Origin: Moringa oleifera
Taxonomy: Eukaryota; Streptophyta; Magnoliopsida; Brassicales; Moringaceae
Reading direction: 5' to 3'
Assembly (NCBI GenBank): GCA_021397835.1
Contig: JAJFZO010000566.1
Coordinates: 1,612,001 to 1,676,000, forward strand
DNA length: 64,000 nt
Position 1 is the stretch's first letter. Every line of letters starts with the position of its first letter. Below, piece by piece: positions 25,381-37,471 of this stretch. The notes beneath the pieces were generated by a model. The model saw only the letters and a list, made by a program, of their open reading frames with translations. It searched no databases and was not told where the DNA came from. Both the position numbers and the translations under genes were made by a program.

Positions 25381-26369
25381 AAAAAGACTAACCGTTGACA
25401 AGATTAGTCATGAACTTTAAGATAGAAGAAGGAAGAGTAATAAGAAGTTATGTGATTTGCCACTAAACAAAAAATTACTTAAATAAGATTGAGGAAAGAA
25501 AATGTAAATTACATTTTTTTAAAAAAAATTCATAAATTTTTTTACTCATCTCTTGAATATATATATTTAAATTATTTTTATTATAAAATAAGAATAAAAA
25601 TATGTGTATCTCATACATTTAAAATTAAAAAATAAGCAGGGCAATCCAAACTATCAATGAGATTATAACATTCCCATATCTTAAACTCAAAGTAAATTAT
25701 TATTATTTTTTAAAAATATTTAAATAAAATAAAGAAACAAAGATGCTCCTAATTAATATATTGATTGATGATATAAATTTATTATTTTTTAAAAAATATT
25801 TATTATTAGTAAAAAATAATATTTTATTTTATCTTAAATTATTTTAAAATAATATTTATTTATATTTTTTGATATTATAATAATTATTAAAATATAAAAT
25901 ATAAATTTTTAATTAAAAATATACAAATCTTTTGTACTTAAAAAAATAAATAAATTTATGACATTTTATTCCAATTCAAACACGAAATAAAACATACATG
26001 GAATTTTAATTTGGATTCTTATAAATTAAGTAAACACTAATTTTGCATTCAATTTTTTATTTTAATTTTTATTCATTTTAATTATTAATAAATAAAAAAC
26101 TACATGGGCAGGCATAAACTTTGCTTGAACATTTATCTTTTCCTAATAGAATGTTTCTCTCTTAGCCTCCCCCGAGTAATGGGAAATCCATGCTCACACC
26201 AATCCAAGCTGGTCCTGACTGATAACGACATACAACCCATGACAACCTCCTTATTCTTTGTAGACAATGTACCTTTCTAGAACACTGATGCACATCTCTA
26301 ATCATTCATGATCAATATTAAGTGTTCTTTATGCAAATTCTAAAGTCTTCTTCCCAGCAAAAATGTGTT
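25381..26369. other. Spacer between the two dehydrogenase copies
   Basis: AT-rich DNA without coding signal up to about 26110, then about 250 bp of mixed-composition sequence next to copy B. This is where the last exon of copy B should be. I find no equivalent of that exon here. Confidence 0.6.
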
Positions 26370-29300
26370 GTTCAGATTCAAAATGTAAACATCCAGAGAA
26401 AAATAGAAAAAATGGTTCTGCTGAATGTTCTTGAGTACAAATTTAGCAAAGACATTAGCAATCCCTGCATCAAATTCAATCCCGAGGAATGAGAAAATTA
26501 ATAGAAAGCTAGAGAAATTGCACGTTTTAGTGAATAAAGATTTGAACCTAAAGAGCTTCCCCTAACCTATGCCATCCTCTGGCATCTGAACTAAGACTAA
26601 TGAGCAAGTAAACGAACATCATGAGCAATTCATGCATCATCTCCTCTTCAGAACCCACTCTTAGGGTACTAATAGCTGTAGTCAACGAATTATAATTCAT
26701 GCAACAATTCTCCATGATTTAGATTTTTATAAGCATCTCATAGCTCATTTCTAGGAGTAAAATATATGGTGGATAAAAATCGTGTCTTTGTAAGATCATT
26801 TGATGCAGTCACCTTGTGCATTGCAAGAGACATAAGAATTTCTAAGCAGAGATACTAAGACAGGCGGGTTTCTACTGAAAAACAACATTCAAACTAGTCT
26901 CAATGTGCCAAGATGTCTCCACATATTGAACATGATAAATAGAAATCTGACTGGCTCGGAGGATTACTGCTAATAATACTATGGTGACGCAGAAGATTGG
27001 TCATAATTGCTCCTGGATGAACTGAATTAGCAGTGATGTCCACTCCTCCTTCCACTTTGAATAAAGCACAAGAGAAATGTTTGCAGCTTATGAACCATTT
27101 GGAATGACCAGGTAATCATGGTAGAACAAGCCTAAGTAAAGGTGGCGGATGATGAACAAATGTTGTATTCATCCATGTCTACCAACTTACTTAGAATCTT
27201 ATCTAATGAACTATGTACTGACCCACATAGTAGCAAAAATATACTGGTTAATCATATAATTAAACAAAGCCCATATTTCATCAATGCTTCTCAAACTTAG
27301 TACGTCTCAAAAGACAATGGCTTTACCATCTATACAGCAAGGAAAATTTCTCAGAGAGGATATGTTTAAAGTAGGCTGCAGCGAGTGTAGGAAAGACTTG
27401 TGAGAATTAGTAAGAGGTTTCTCGGGATTAAACAGACAATGAGTATGCAGGGAGATTACGTTTTAATCTGTGGAATTTAGGCATACACTATAAAGAAGAG
27501 AAAAATATGAACAGGTACACTTTGTTAGTGTAAAAATGATTGACCATCAATGCATCAATTACCTTCAGCCGCCTTGCAAGCTCATTAGCATGCAGTATGT
27601 TTGGAAATCTTTGACTGTCCATAAGTAGACATACTGAGATACCTGTTGAAGGTCAAAAGAAGGAAGAAACAATATTCAAATCATATGTATTTCATGCCCA
27701 ATTTGGGAACTAGAACAACAAGAAAGTTAATGAAAGTGATGTGATCTGAGCATGAATGGAGTTACCATAATGCCAGCATTGTCACTACCGAAAAAGAATT
27801 GAGAGCATCAGTATTCATTTTAACAATCCAGATTGAGAGAGACCAATAATAAGAAGACAATGAAATACAATGACATAATCATTAGTTTTCTTACATGAGG
27901 AGATTTAGGGGAAGGCCCAACGACTCATATTCTTGATGTAAATTTCCAAACCGATGACAGTGAGCTGAGATCTAACTCCATAACATCAATCTTTAGCAGC
28001 AGGGATCTCCTTAAGTACAGCTTCTTTGACATTTCTACCAGCTTTCATATTCCTCACAGCCATAATCACATGAACACCACACAATGCAAGAACCTGCGTG
28101 GTCTCTACACCGATACCACTTGATGCTCCTAAAATTGGCTCACATAAGAACTAAGATATGCCTGATGTGAAGTTTTTCAATGTTTGCTTTCATGAGATTG
28201 AACAGTAAGAAAAAGCAACTTAATGCAATCCAGAGATGATTAACAAATCAATGACTTCAACATGCTATGTTAGTCATCTTGATATATAAAGCATTTTATT
28301 GTGTGCCTCCTGCTTGATGACTGCCAGGGAACACACCAAGAAGCGAAATTATTTTGTTATAACATTGTCTAGATGCTAGAAACCTCAGAAACAGTTTAGA
28401 AACATAAGTTATAGGAGTGGGTAGAAATCTTTCATTTGATAAACATGTAACAATTGCATTGCTTTTGATAAGATCAACAAGTGTGTGAAATGAATGATAC
28501 ACACTCTACTAGAATCTCTAAATTTGTACAGGAACATCAGAAAAGAATTCTGAGAACCCAGGAAGATTTCAACTAGGTCAGCTTCACACTCGTGTAAAAC
28601 AAGACTGGAGTACATTGCTTCTCTGTGATAAAATCAACAAATGGCCGTTAGACAATAGTATACACTATACAAGAATTTTAATTCTACACAGAAACATTAG
28701 AAACAGAATTCTGTATAGTATAGGAAGATTTCATCCAGGCAAACTTCAAAATCATGTGCGAGAAGAATGGATCAACAAATGGCAATCAATGAATGGACGC
28801 AGATACGTTAAATTATCGTAGTACTTCATCCATCTACTTCTCTAGCTATGATTCATGTAGGAACTCAACAGTCAAGAGTTATCAAAACTGTGAAACAGAA
28901 CCAAAAACAAAAGAGACTTCAAACTTCATCCAGACAGTAAGTGAACAAGTATAAAGATAGGTAAATTAACCAGTTGATTGTACTCGCTAATAACGTGTTG
29001 CATATCTACACAATCAACTTTATTCTAGCCATAGAAACCCCAATACCGATATGTTCTTCCACCATTTCCTCCTCTCTCACAGTCATCTAAGACAGTTAAT
29101 TCAACGAGATATCCAAAACCCAGCGAAAACATATTCATAATGAGAACTTATACATAGTATAAAATGCAAACAGTAATTATCATACTAAATCTGTTTATGT
29201 TCTGATTGGAAATGATTTATCAGATAAAGAACTCAACTTACCTGCAAAACAAACTACAGATTACTTTATCCATACACACAATAGTAAAGAAAAACAAAAA

Positions 29301-29661
29301 CCAGGACTTGCATAAACCATATCTTTTTTTGTGTTTTTGATGTTAGAAGAGAAGGAACTGATCACGTTGTATTAAGTTATTGACGTTGACCATCTGCAAC
29401 CCATAGGAAAAGAAACACCAAAAGTATGAAAGGTGACTGCAGTCCAAATCAGTAGACCATCTTCCATTTTCCAGCAATAAGACAGATGTTGACATTCGAA
29501 GTACAATAAAAGGGAAAAAGAAGAAAAACCCAGGTCACAGTGAGTGTGCAAAAACCTGTAATAACATCAGTAAGGCCAGTCCCATCAATCCCTTGAGTAA
29601 CTTCCCCTGGTGCAGAGGAAGAAGAGAACCCGGATGGTCCTTTCCTGCCCAAAATCCACAT
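26370..29661 (-). pseudogene. Pseudogene: tandem copy of the TIC32-like dehydrogenase
   Basis: Recognisable pieces align with the intact gene: exon 1 (29556-29661, intact, MWILGRKGPSGFSSSS), exon 2 (27895-28128), a stub of exon 3 (about 27751-27784), exon 5 (27563-27642), exon 6 (about 27045 leftwards) and exon 7 (about 26407-26453). Disabling changes are clear. Exon 2 carries two one-base insertions, the first (near 27991) giving an immediate TGA. About 0.45 kb spanning the end of exon 3, intron 3 and exon 4 is deleted. Exon 5 has a one-base insertion. The exon 6 acceptor AG has become TG. The exon 7 donor GT has become AA. Exon 8 is absent. The gene cannot encode an SDR enzyme. Its promoter is still similar to that of the intact copy, so transcription is possible. 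Confidence 0.9.
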
Positions 29662-30205
29662 TTTTCACAGATTAACTCACAAATATCGATTAAAACCTAT
29701 AAATTCAGCGAACTAAGCTACTCTGCTCAAATTATAGCAACAAAGACAATCCATAGGATTGTTGACTACAGTTTGACAATAGACCTTGAATTCCTCTTTA
29801 GCAACTTCACTAAAAAGCATGACAAAGCCGGGTAACAGAGCCCACTATCCATGCCACCTGTGTTTGTCATCTTAAGGTGTCCATTCACTAGCCGTCGGAC
29901 CTCATCATCAGAACCAGTTTGCTGTAACATTATAATCGTTCGGCTTAAATGCATATACTGAAGAATTGTTCAGTGAACTTGAGCCCATGGGCCCACTATG
30001 ATTAAAACAGATGTTAATCATATGGGCCCGCTCACTCCGAACTCAGACGCTGAAATGATTTTATACAAAAAAAAAAAAATCTGAGTTTTATTTTTTTTAA
30101 TGGGTTTGATTTTATTGAATTTTACCCGTTGGGGGTGGTTTACTTATTATTTTGAAAAATAATTAATAAAAATGAAAAATATTTTTAAGAATAATAAATA
30201 AATTA
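26370..30205. repeat. Tandem duplication block, copy B
   Basis: Direct-orientation copy of 20867-25380, including the promoter and an AT-rich flank beyond it (AATGGGTTTGATTTTATTGAATTTTA near 30099 matches 25277). It is shorter than copy A mainly because of the deletion across exons 3-4. Point differences and indels are scattered throughout, so the event is not recent. Confidence 0.85.
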
Positions 30206-31655
30206 ACTTGGATTTGAAAATTAGTTGTGTTGGTTGAATGAAATCTTTTATTGTCGTTATTTTTGTTGAATTTTTTTAAATAAGTCAATTTTTTTATAAT
30301 TTATAATATAATATAAAAAATAAATATTTTTTAATTATTAAATTTATGTAAAACTCTAAATTTTTTCATGCGTTATTATACGATTATAGTTTTTTAAAAA
30401 TAAATAAACTAAATATTAATTTATTAATTTGATATATGTTAAACATTAACTCAAACGATTATGAAATTTTAAAAATATTTTAATAGTTAAAATAACTCAA
30501 AAATTATTCAAATAAATTTTATATTCTATTTTGATAATGTGTGTGTGTATATATATATATAGTTAGTATTAAAAAATTAAAATTTTTTATTTATGATAAT
30601 TTAAATTTTTTTATATTGTAAAAAATTTTAAATCAAACTTTATTGTATAAGATCATAAATTTAAATATTTTTAATTTTTAAATTAAAAAAATTAATTTGA
30701 TCTAATTAATAAATTAATTTATCACTTTTAAAATATCAAAAAATATTTTATAATTTGAAATAAATTTTAAAATTTTATAAAAAATTTATTTATAATTATT
30801 TATTAAATTATTACATAATCACATAAATTTATTATCAAATCTTGATATGGGTAGCTTGCATTTGATATATAAATGGGTAATCTATTAAACATTGATACAA
30901 TGTGACCCTCCAACCACTGCCATGGCCCACATTAAGCAACCAGGCTATGCCCTAATCCTCAATCTTGTAATTTTCTTTATAAAAAATTAAATTAAAATAT
31001 ATCATCATTAATTTTAAGATTATCTTCTTGATTAAGTTGATGCTACTTCTGGCTTTTTCTACCAACTATTTACTATCATAGTGAGTCCAAAAGGATTAAT
31101 ATCATTTTGTTTTTAAGTTCAAATTTAAACTCATTAACAATGATGTAAACCTGAAATTTCTTCATATCAATTAAGCAACAATCATGTTCAAAGATTAGAA
31201 TCAAATTGATTTCAGGATTTGTTAACTTAATGAAATTAATTCATGAAAATAAATTAATTATGTATTTTTTCATAATCAATATAAACAAGTTATTAAAATT
31301 TATTTATTTATATATATTAACATAACAGATTATAAAAAATTACCCAACAAAAAATTTTCATCATTTCTTGTACCCAAGTGTGGAATTGATTTCCAGTTGG
31401 ATTCCACTTTAGTAATTTGGATTGAACAATGGAGAAGAACAAAGTGACTTGGAGAGGGAAGAAGACAAAAGAATATTCCCATTCAGAAGATGATAAGCAG
31501 CTTGGTACAGAGCAGTTGCTACATAATTTACACACAATAATTAACACATGATGAACACCAAATGCACATGAAGAGACAAGAAAGAAACAAAATGGAAAGA
31601 TTCAGATTCAGACAAGTTCAGGGCAAGTGAAGGAGATGATGAAATGAAAGGAAAT
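30206..31655. other. AT-rich spacer and aquaporin 3' flank
   Basis: Very AT-rich, with a GT/AT microsatellite at about 30540-30561 and no exon-like frames. The last 300 bases (31350-31655) are the likely 3' untranslated region of the aquaporin gene. No canonical AATAAA was found close to the stop. Confidence 0.55.
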
Positions 31656-33666
31656 TCAAGGCCTGGTCCTGAATGGAATGGCCCTGATGACTATCTGGTG
31701 GTATATGGCAGCAAGGCCAGCTCCGATGAAGGGTCCAACCCAGAAGATCCACTGCAAGAAAATGCCAAATTATGAGATTCTGTAAGGAAAGGATAAACAT
31801 CTCTGCTGGTTTGAATTAAACTCTGCACAGCTCAGATGAAACAGAATGGGTAAGGGATACTTACATGGTCGTCCCAGGCTTGGTCATGGTTGTAGATGAT
31901 GGCAGCTCCAAGACTTCTGGCAGGGTTGATGCCTGTTCCTGTAATAGGGATGGTGGCCAAGTGAACCAAGAAAACTGCAAACCCAATTGGAAGAGGAGCC
32001 AGAATCTGCAAGATAAGTCCCAAGAAACACATTAGAGAACAAGAACAAGAAGTACCCAGATGGGAATTCAAGCCAAATGGTTAGAATCCATGGAGATAAC
32101 TCAAACAAAATGACCCTAATCTCCATGTAATGCATATAATATATCAGAAGACTAAGTTGAATATTGGGTTTAATCCCTTTTGGCATTAAGGCAACAAGGA
32201 TTTACCCAAATATAAGATCAACTTAACCATGCAATTCATATTCCTTCTTCATCCAACAATGGTTTACAGAGTAATCAGCCTACCCATCACTTCAAATTGG
32301 TACAGCGACCTCACAAACAGACAGACTATAGGCTTCACATGCCACACAACTCTGTCTAGGGGGCAAATTTCAATACTATCACCCTTTTTCCTTGCAATCA
32401 ATCAACCATTTTCTTCTTCAATCAGACTAGCAAGTTTCTGGTCTAATAATCAAGCCCTAATTTCTCAAAACAATGATAAAAGGGCATGCAAGGAGTACAT
32501 TGGTCAATGCAAAATCAAGGTATGGGTCACCAGAAAGCAACTATCTAGACATCCAAGCAGAGAGAGGAAACATCCATCTGAAGCAACCCAAAGAAATTAC
32601 AGGCAAGAAAGATGATCCCAAATCTTAATCCAACATGAATATATAAAAAGCATGCAAGGAAGGTTAAGAACCCAGATAAAGCAGAGCTATGTGTAGAGAG
32701 AGGACACCGACATCTTGGAGAGGAAGAGGGAAAGAGATACATACAGGGACATGGGAGTCTCTAGCATTTCTCTTGGCGTCAGTGGCTGAGAAGACAGTGT
32801 ATACAAGGACAAAGGTGCCAACAATTTCGGCACCAAGACCATCACCCTTGGTGTAGCCATGAGCCACAACGTTGGCTCCACCACCCAACCTGTCATATGG
32901 ACCGACTTGGAAGCCCTTCACCACACCAGCGCCACAGATAGCTCCAAGGCACTGCATGATCATGTAGAAGACAGCCCTGGTGAGGGACAGCTTCCTTGCT
33001 AGCAACAGACCAAAGGTCACGGCTGGGTTGATGTGTCCACCTGTTGATATTGCAACAAAACATGCAGATCTGGTTAACAGAGCTCGTCTTAAAGCAGTCC
33101 AGGCTAGGAAACAGAGAGGAAAATGAAGAATTAAGCTGAACAAGATCCTCAAAACCCACTTAAATGAACCAGTAAATACTTGCAAGGGTATAAGCAAGTA
33201 GATTCAAGAAACGAACTTCCATGAAACTTCAAGCCCATGCAGTACTAAGGAAAACATAAAAACATCCACAAAAAACTCAAGAAAAGCAACGCAAGAAGAA
33301 ACAGGTAAGAAGGAAGAGAGACAGAGAGAGTTGCTTACCAGAGATACCAGCAGTGCAGTAGACAAGCGCAAAGATCATGCCACCAAAGGCCCAAGCAATA
33401 CCTTGGATACCAACTGTGGAACACATGCTATCAGACCTTTTGACACCCATGACAGTCAAGATGGTGATGTAGAGGAAAAGGAACGTGGCAATGAACTCTG
33501 CAATCCCAGCTCTGTAGAAGGACCACGACTTGAGCTCACCAGGCTCAAACAACGGTGCTGGTGGTGGCTCCTTGTAGTCCTTGTCTGTCTGAGCTGCTGT
33601 CCCAATAGGCTGCCTCTCAGAGAACTTGTTTGCTCCAAGCTTAACATCCTCTTCTTTGCCCTCCAT
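31656..33666 (-). CDS. PIP1: Plasma membrane aquaporin, PIP1 subfamily
   Basis: Four exons (33339-33666, 32745-33040, 31865-32005, 31751-31656) join in frame to 286 residues, the usual PIP1 length. The N-terminus [20 protein letters not shown] with the long cytosolic tail, and the absence of a long C-tail, place it in PIP1 rather than PIP2. The two pore NPA motifs are at 114-116 ([10 protein letters not shown]) and 235-237 (GTGINPARS). The six-helix pattern and the CSTVGIQG loop are present. PIP1 proteins move water, and in some cases CO2 or H2O2, across the plasma membrane, usually as heterotetramers with PIP2. The frame is open upstream from a GTG, but the first ATG is at 33666. Introns are GT..AG and fall at the usual PIP positions. 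The exact PIP1 number cannot be assigned. Confidence 0.95.
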
Positions 33667-33778
33667 TTCCACTCACTCAACCCACCCTCTCTCAGAAAGA
33701 TTCTCCCTTCACACCTCTCTCTGACTAGAAAGCAAGCCAAAGATGCTCAGTTGGAAGAAGGCAAGAAATTTAGGCTGA

Positions 33779-33785
33779 TTTTATA
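33779..33785 (-). promoter_or_regulatory. TATA box of the PIP1 gene
   Basis: TATAAAA on the minus strand about 115 bp upstream of the aquaporin ATG, with a GA-rich leader between. It is a good match in sequence and spacing to a plant core promoter. Confidence 0.6.
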
Positions 33786-36700
33786 GATGGGTTTAATGGT
33801 AGTGCTTGATGGGTCGCCTTAAATTTTTAAACTTTCCTTTGTTTTTAAGTTTATTTCCTCATAATCAACAGCTAAAGATGATACGATTAGTTGATGAAAG
33901 CGGGTATCACAGTATTTTTGAAGGAAAATTCTGGAAAGAACAGAAGGATGTTGACAGGTTCCCTGTTGGCCGGTCCCTTGGCTGTTCTTATCCTCTCCAG
34001 AGTGTCACTCTTCTTTAATCCTTTTGTCGTCACTCCATTTTCAAAATTAAATAAGCTTCTCTTCATTTATCATCTGAGCTGTTATGGGCATCTCATCATT
34101 TCATCACCTAACCACAAGTAAACAATCTTGGCATCCTGTCTTGCGGTATGTTTGTTTGTAACGTTTCGGTCAGTAGGGCAAAGAGAGAACTTTTGGTTTC
34201 CAAAGCAAACACGGCCTGGTGAGCACAGTACAGAAAGTTTGTCTCTTCAGCTTTCCGAATGCTACAGAGACTGACCGGCAACTGAGTGTTATTTCATTGG
34301 TCTGTCAGCTAATTCTAGGTCACTAGTGAGGAAGTCAAATCAGTTTCTGACAATGATCTTCTTTAATTAGACGGTTGTGATTTGTTTTGCAGCCAAAGAG
34401 AATGTTTCTAAAGCGCATTAATATCAGCCCCAAGCAGTTTTCAGGGCAAAATGATCATTTCGTTAGACCAACGGAACGTCCTATTAACGGTAAGGGGGTT
34501 AGAGCCACAAGATAAGGCGGAGAATAGAGCAAATCGTGTGGCGGAGAAAAATTGACCGTTTGGTACCGTCCCGACAGTGACAGCATTGAATGAGCACATG
34601 GGCAACGGCTATTAGTGCCACACTGTAAAGTGAATTACTGTTGCATCCTTGACCTTCTGATGGGTAACAATGGAATTTCAAATAAAAGTTTATTCATGTA
34701 ATTATCATAATATAGTAAAGATATTGTTTAATTTACTTACTATTTGGAAATTGTTACCTTTATAATAATCTAAAATTTTATTTCTTTAATTTCTAATTTT
34801 TTTGGAAAATCATAAAAGCATAAGTTCAAAGGCACCATAAATACGCTATCCCACATATTTCTTTTTTTTAAAATAATTTTGAAGATTTGAGATCAAAATA
34901 ATTAGTGATAACGTGAATCAAGTTTCTTTGACCATAATTAAGACCGTGTTATTCCATTATAAAATAAATTATGAAATTATTTTTTTGCATATAATTTATA
35001 TTTTATAATGAATTATATAATTACTTTAGTTGTCTAATAATAATGATACATAAATCAAGATTTTAAATCTCATATTATTTAATAATATTTAAGACTTTAA
35101 CTCTTTATATTTTATAAATATACTTTAAAATATTTAAAAATAAATTCAACAACAATCAAAATTTTAAAATTAAAAATATTTTCAAGCGATATTTGTTAAA
35201 CAATTTTAAATTAGTAAATTATTTGAAAAAAATTAAAAAATTAAACTTTTGACACTCAAATTAGTAATTGTATTTTAAAAAATTATTCATTTGTACTTAT
35301 TTTATATATATGATACCGTTTGAACATAATTATTATAAAATAACAAAGGTATATTAACAAATTAATTATATCATAGTAAATACTATTAATGTTAATTAAG
35401 TTAATATTAACAATTAATAGATGATAGTTGATCAATCATTTCCATGACCTAACATGACAATGAAGCCATTGGGGTCCACATTATCACTAATTCCATGAGG
35501 CATAATCTTTTGTTAATGTGATTTCTCTTTTTGTTAAATTTGTATGGGAAAAAGATGGACCAAATCATGCACGACAACTCACCTCATGGGTTCCCCCTTC
35601 TGGCCTTGTGCCCTACCTTCACATGCGCCGCGTAGCCCCACCGGTTCAACCCCTCCCGAAGCCTTGGGTATCATTTTTCACATTTAAGACAAAAGTGGTG
35701 TTGAATTTTTAAAAATTTTAAATTATTTTTATTATTTATAATAATAAATAAAAAATAAAATTAATAAAATTTAATCATTAATTTTATTAAATTATCATAT
35801 ATTAACTTATGTTTCAAAATTCAATACAGTTTAAATAAATAAAATATTTTAATTCATTTAAATAATTTAATAATAAAATAAATTAAAAAAATGTAAAAAA
35901 TTACAAACTGATGAAGTTAGCAAGACATCACATCATATCAACCGTCCAAACCAATATTAGGGGCCACGTGGCGATAATCGATGTCAGGCTGTGATGATTT
36001 TCAACTGTGATTTGTAAGCATGGCGGCTGACCAGCCGACCAATCAGCGATTCGCGGAGTTGTTCTCAAGCTCAATCAAGACACGTGGCGGTGTCAGAGAG
36101 AGGGTCCATCGATTTCTATGTAATTTTAATTTTAAGGGAGCTCCATTAAGAGGCAACAATTGTTAATTTAATTAATTAAAAAAACTATACTTTATATTTT
36201 ATTATTTCATAATGCAAGAGATAAAGGGAGGAGCTTATTGCTTGGAAAACGAAATGATAGCTCAATCATGACATAAGATGAAAATGTAGTCTTTTTTTTT
36301 AAGTATTTATTAAATGTGATTATGGACACAAAATGTGGACTCAGTATAATAATATTCTATTACAAGCCAGCCTGCATACATTAGGGACCACAAAAAATGT
36401 GTATTTTCACAATTAATATATAGTTTCATGCATGATCGGTGCAACACTTCAAATGTTCATTAAAATAAAATGTAACTTCAGCGTATATATTTTTTTTAAT
36501 AGTTACAAGATTTTAATCTTTTAATTATGGTTTTCTATAAATAATTAAGTTATTCACAAGTCTTATAGTAAATCGATTTATTACTTATAATAAAAATTTT
36601 AATTTTTAAATAATACTAAAACCTTGATAAATAAACGAGAAATTTCAATTTTATTATTAGAATATTTGAATATCTTTAATAAAGTCTCTAAATATTAGGA

Positions 36701-37471
36701 GAAAACTAATTCACTTTTTAATCATGAATTATTAAAATTGGTCCACTGGACAGCACCTTTTCTTTAGAAGCTCAAAGTTTTCATTAAAGTGACAATTGAT
36801 TTTCAGATAAAGGAATAGAGTTTTAAATTTTTTTGGATATGAAATTAAAAATATTTTTATAATTTATAATGATAATATAAAAAATAAAAAATTTTAATCG
36901 TTATCTCAGTCAACTTACTACATTATAATTTTAAAAAAAAATTCAACACGACTTCAATCAACAAAAAAAATATAATTTTTTATGTTCATCGACTTAAGCT
37001 TCATCGAAAGAACGACTCTGACCTTCAAAACTAGTTCAGCTTCGAAAAACCTACAGTTATCATTATATGTCGAAATGCTAGTGCTGATCCTTGACTGAAT
37101 CACTCCTTCAATATTATATTACATTTATATATATGGCATCTGTATAATGGCATGAAATGTAAATACTAACTTTAAAAAAAAAAAAAAAAACTTCCCATAA
37201 GTTTCTTTACATCATGAAAATTTATTCATTTATTCACTCATCAAGTTAGATGGACTTCAGAGTGTAATGAACAAATGCACAATTCTTCTACTCGATATGA
37301 TAAGGCTCGTATCATATGACTTGAAGCCTGTCAGAAGACTACATAACATAATAAAATACATTCTTGTTAGGCTAAACCTTAACAGGCTGGTTTTTTTCAC
37401 CAGATTCCTCAGACAATAAGCTACATTACTACAGAAGCTACAAAATAATTACAATACTTCTTAATGTCTCC
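33786..37471. other. Spacer between the aquaporin and protease genes
   Basis: The first 900 bases are PIP1 upstream sequence of mixed composition. From 34680 to 37200 the DNA is AT-rich without coding signal. The exceptions are a GC-richer patch at 35550-35670 and a promoter-like island with two ACGTGGC motifs at 35960-36110. The stretch 37200-37471 is probably the protease 3' untranslated region. Confidence 0.55.
35963..36090. promoter_or_regulatory. Orphan island with two G-box/ABRE motifs and a CCAAT box
   Basis: GCCACGTGGC (35963-35972) is a perfect palindromic G-box. ACACGTGGC (36080-36088) is a strong ABRE core. CCAAT occurs near 36039. The patch is far more GC-rich than its flanks. 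No gene starts within 1 kb on either strand: the nearest start codon is the aquaporin's, about 2.3 kb away. It could be a distal element of the aquaporin gene or a promoter relic. Confidence 0.4.

Noticed and set aside
33667..33672. Two extra N-terminal residues on the aquaporin
   Set aside because: They depend on a GTG start. The ATG at 33666 gives the standard PIP1 N-terminus.
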